From Lentisphaerota bacterium (GTDB taxonomy: Bacteria > Verrucomicrobiota > Lentisphaeria > Oligosphaerales > JABHEG01), in assembly GCA_018676675.1 (NCBI GenBank), contig JABHEG010000062.1:1-40589 (forward strand): a stretch of 40,589 bases of DNA, read 5' to 3'. Shown piece after piece: positions 40,486 to 40,589 of the stretch (position 1 is the first letter of the stretch; each line of letters starts with the position of its first letter). Both the position numbers and the translations under genes were made by a program. The notes beneath the pieces were generated by a model. The model worked only from the letters and a program-made list of their open reading frames with translations, made no database searches and was not told the DNA's origin.

Positions 40486-40589
40486 TCAGCCGTCTGAGCC
40501 GTTTCCTGCCCTCAGCTTACACACCTCAATTGCCAAGTCCACCCATTCCTTTGTGAGTTCGCGGAAGCGCCGGTAGCTCTCCACCTGCC
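40486..40589 (-). CDS. 3' end of an unidentified gene, cut by the window edge
   Basis: The last 33 codons of a minus-strand frame enter from the right edge and stop at TGA 40486-40488. The segment reads Q-V-E-S-Y-R-R-F-R-E-L-T-K-E-W-V and ends N-G-S-D-G; it is an amphipathic helix with good coding character. I cannot name the family. The frame is the same as that of the truncated propeller gene directly after the stop, so the two may have been joined by a deletion. Confidence 0.4.
   Translation of the reverse strand, partial: QVESYRRFRELTKEWVDLAIEVCKLRAGNGSDG

Noticed and set aside
40486..40488. TGA as selenocysteine or recoded codon
   Set aside because: No stem-loop of SECIS type is evident after it, no cysteine-rich redox context is present, and the upstream and downstream sequences do not look like one protein.
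1..40589. tRNA, rRNA, CRISPR, insertion sequence, integrase or phage features
   Set aside because: I looked in all gaps for tRNA-like T-loops, spaced repeats, and terminal inverted repeats with transposase frames and saw none. A tRNAscan, Rfam and ISfinder search would settle this.

Overview
The window is GC-rich bacterial DNA with almost no empty space and no phage, insertion sequence, CRISPR array, rRNA or tRNA that I can see. Several traits point to the PVC superphylum or a neighbouring lineage (Planctomycetota, Verrucomicrobiota, Kiritimatiellota, Lentisphaerota or Hydrogenedentota): an ECF sigma factor of the planctomycete type coupled to a membrane Ser/Thr kinase, a small 'SHGYCP' zinc-knuckle protein, many secreted polysaccharide-active enzymes, a sulfatase, and a giant exported protein with Verrucomicrobia-style Ig modules. 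I infer this from family knowledge; no marker gene fixes the phylum.

Region by region. (1) 1-3169: a small zinc protein on the minus strand, then a sigma factor and a transmembrane kinase whose start overlaps the sigma stop (TAATG). (2) 3208-17686, all minus strand: read in transcription order, the housekeeping 23S rRNA methyltransferase RlmKL, a 57-aa unlisted ORF overlapping both neighbours, a heparinase II/III-family lyase, a parallel beta-helix (GH141-like) protein, a CehA/McbA-type metallohydrolase, a second and larger heparinase II/III-like protein with a zinc ribbon, and a secreted transglutaminase-like protein. Short gaps or overlaps suggest one or two long operons for uronic-acid-type polysaccharide breakdown. 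(3) 17687-23537: a divergent control region with a perfect 19-bp palindrome, the 1722-aa modular clan GH-A hydrolase-like protein, and then a compact promoter-to-terminator unit of about 200 nt with no clear product. (4) 23538-32227: a SWIM-SNF2 helicase, a 521-aa protein I cannot place, a REC-PAS-histidine kinase-REC hybrid sensor and tRNA(Ile)-lysidine synthase TilS. (5) 32357-39844, all plus strand: a sugar-nucleotide epimerase/dehydratase, a DegT-type sugar aminotransferase, a GT4 glycosyltransferase, an aldose 1-epimerase, a sulfatase without signal peptide and a Mur ligase paralog; together they look like a surface-glycan or amino-sugar pathway. (6) 39871-40589: the 3' half of a PD40/oligogalacturonate-lyase-like gene abutting, in frame, the 3' end of another gene that runs off the window.

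How the genes may work together (inference): lyases, beta-helix protein and GH-A protein would attack a uronate-rich, possibly sulfated, glycan outside the cytoplasm; the sulfatase and epimerases would act on fragments inside; the sigma/kinase pair and the hybrid kinase are local candidates for control. The most useful unlisted items are the 57-aa coupled ORF, the 19-bp palindrome, the recurring TGGTATAGT promoter motif, the orphan transcription unit and the truncated gene at the right end.
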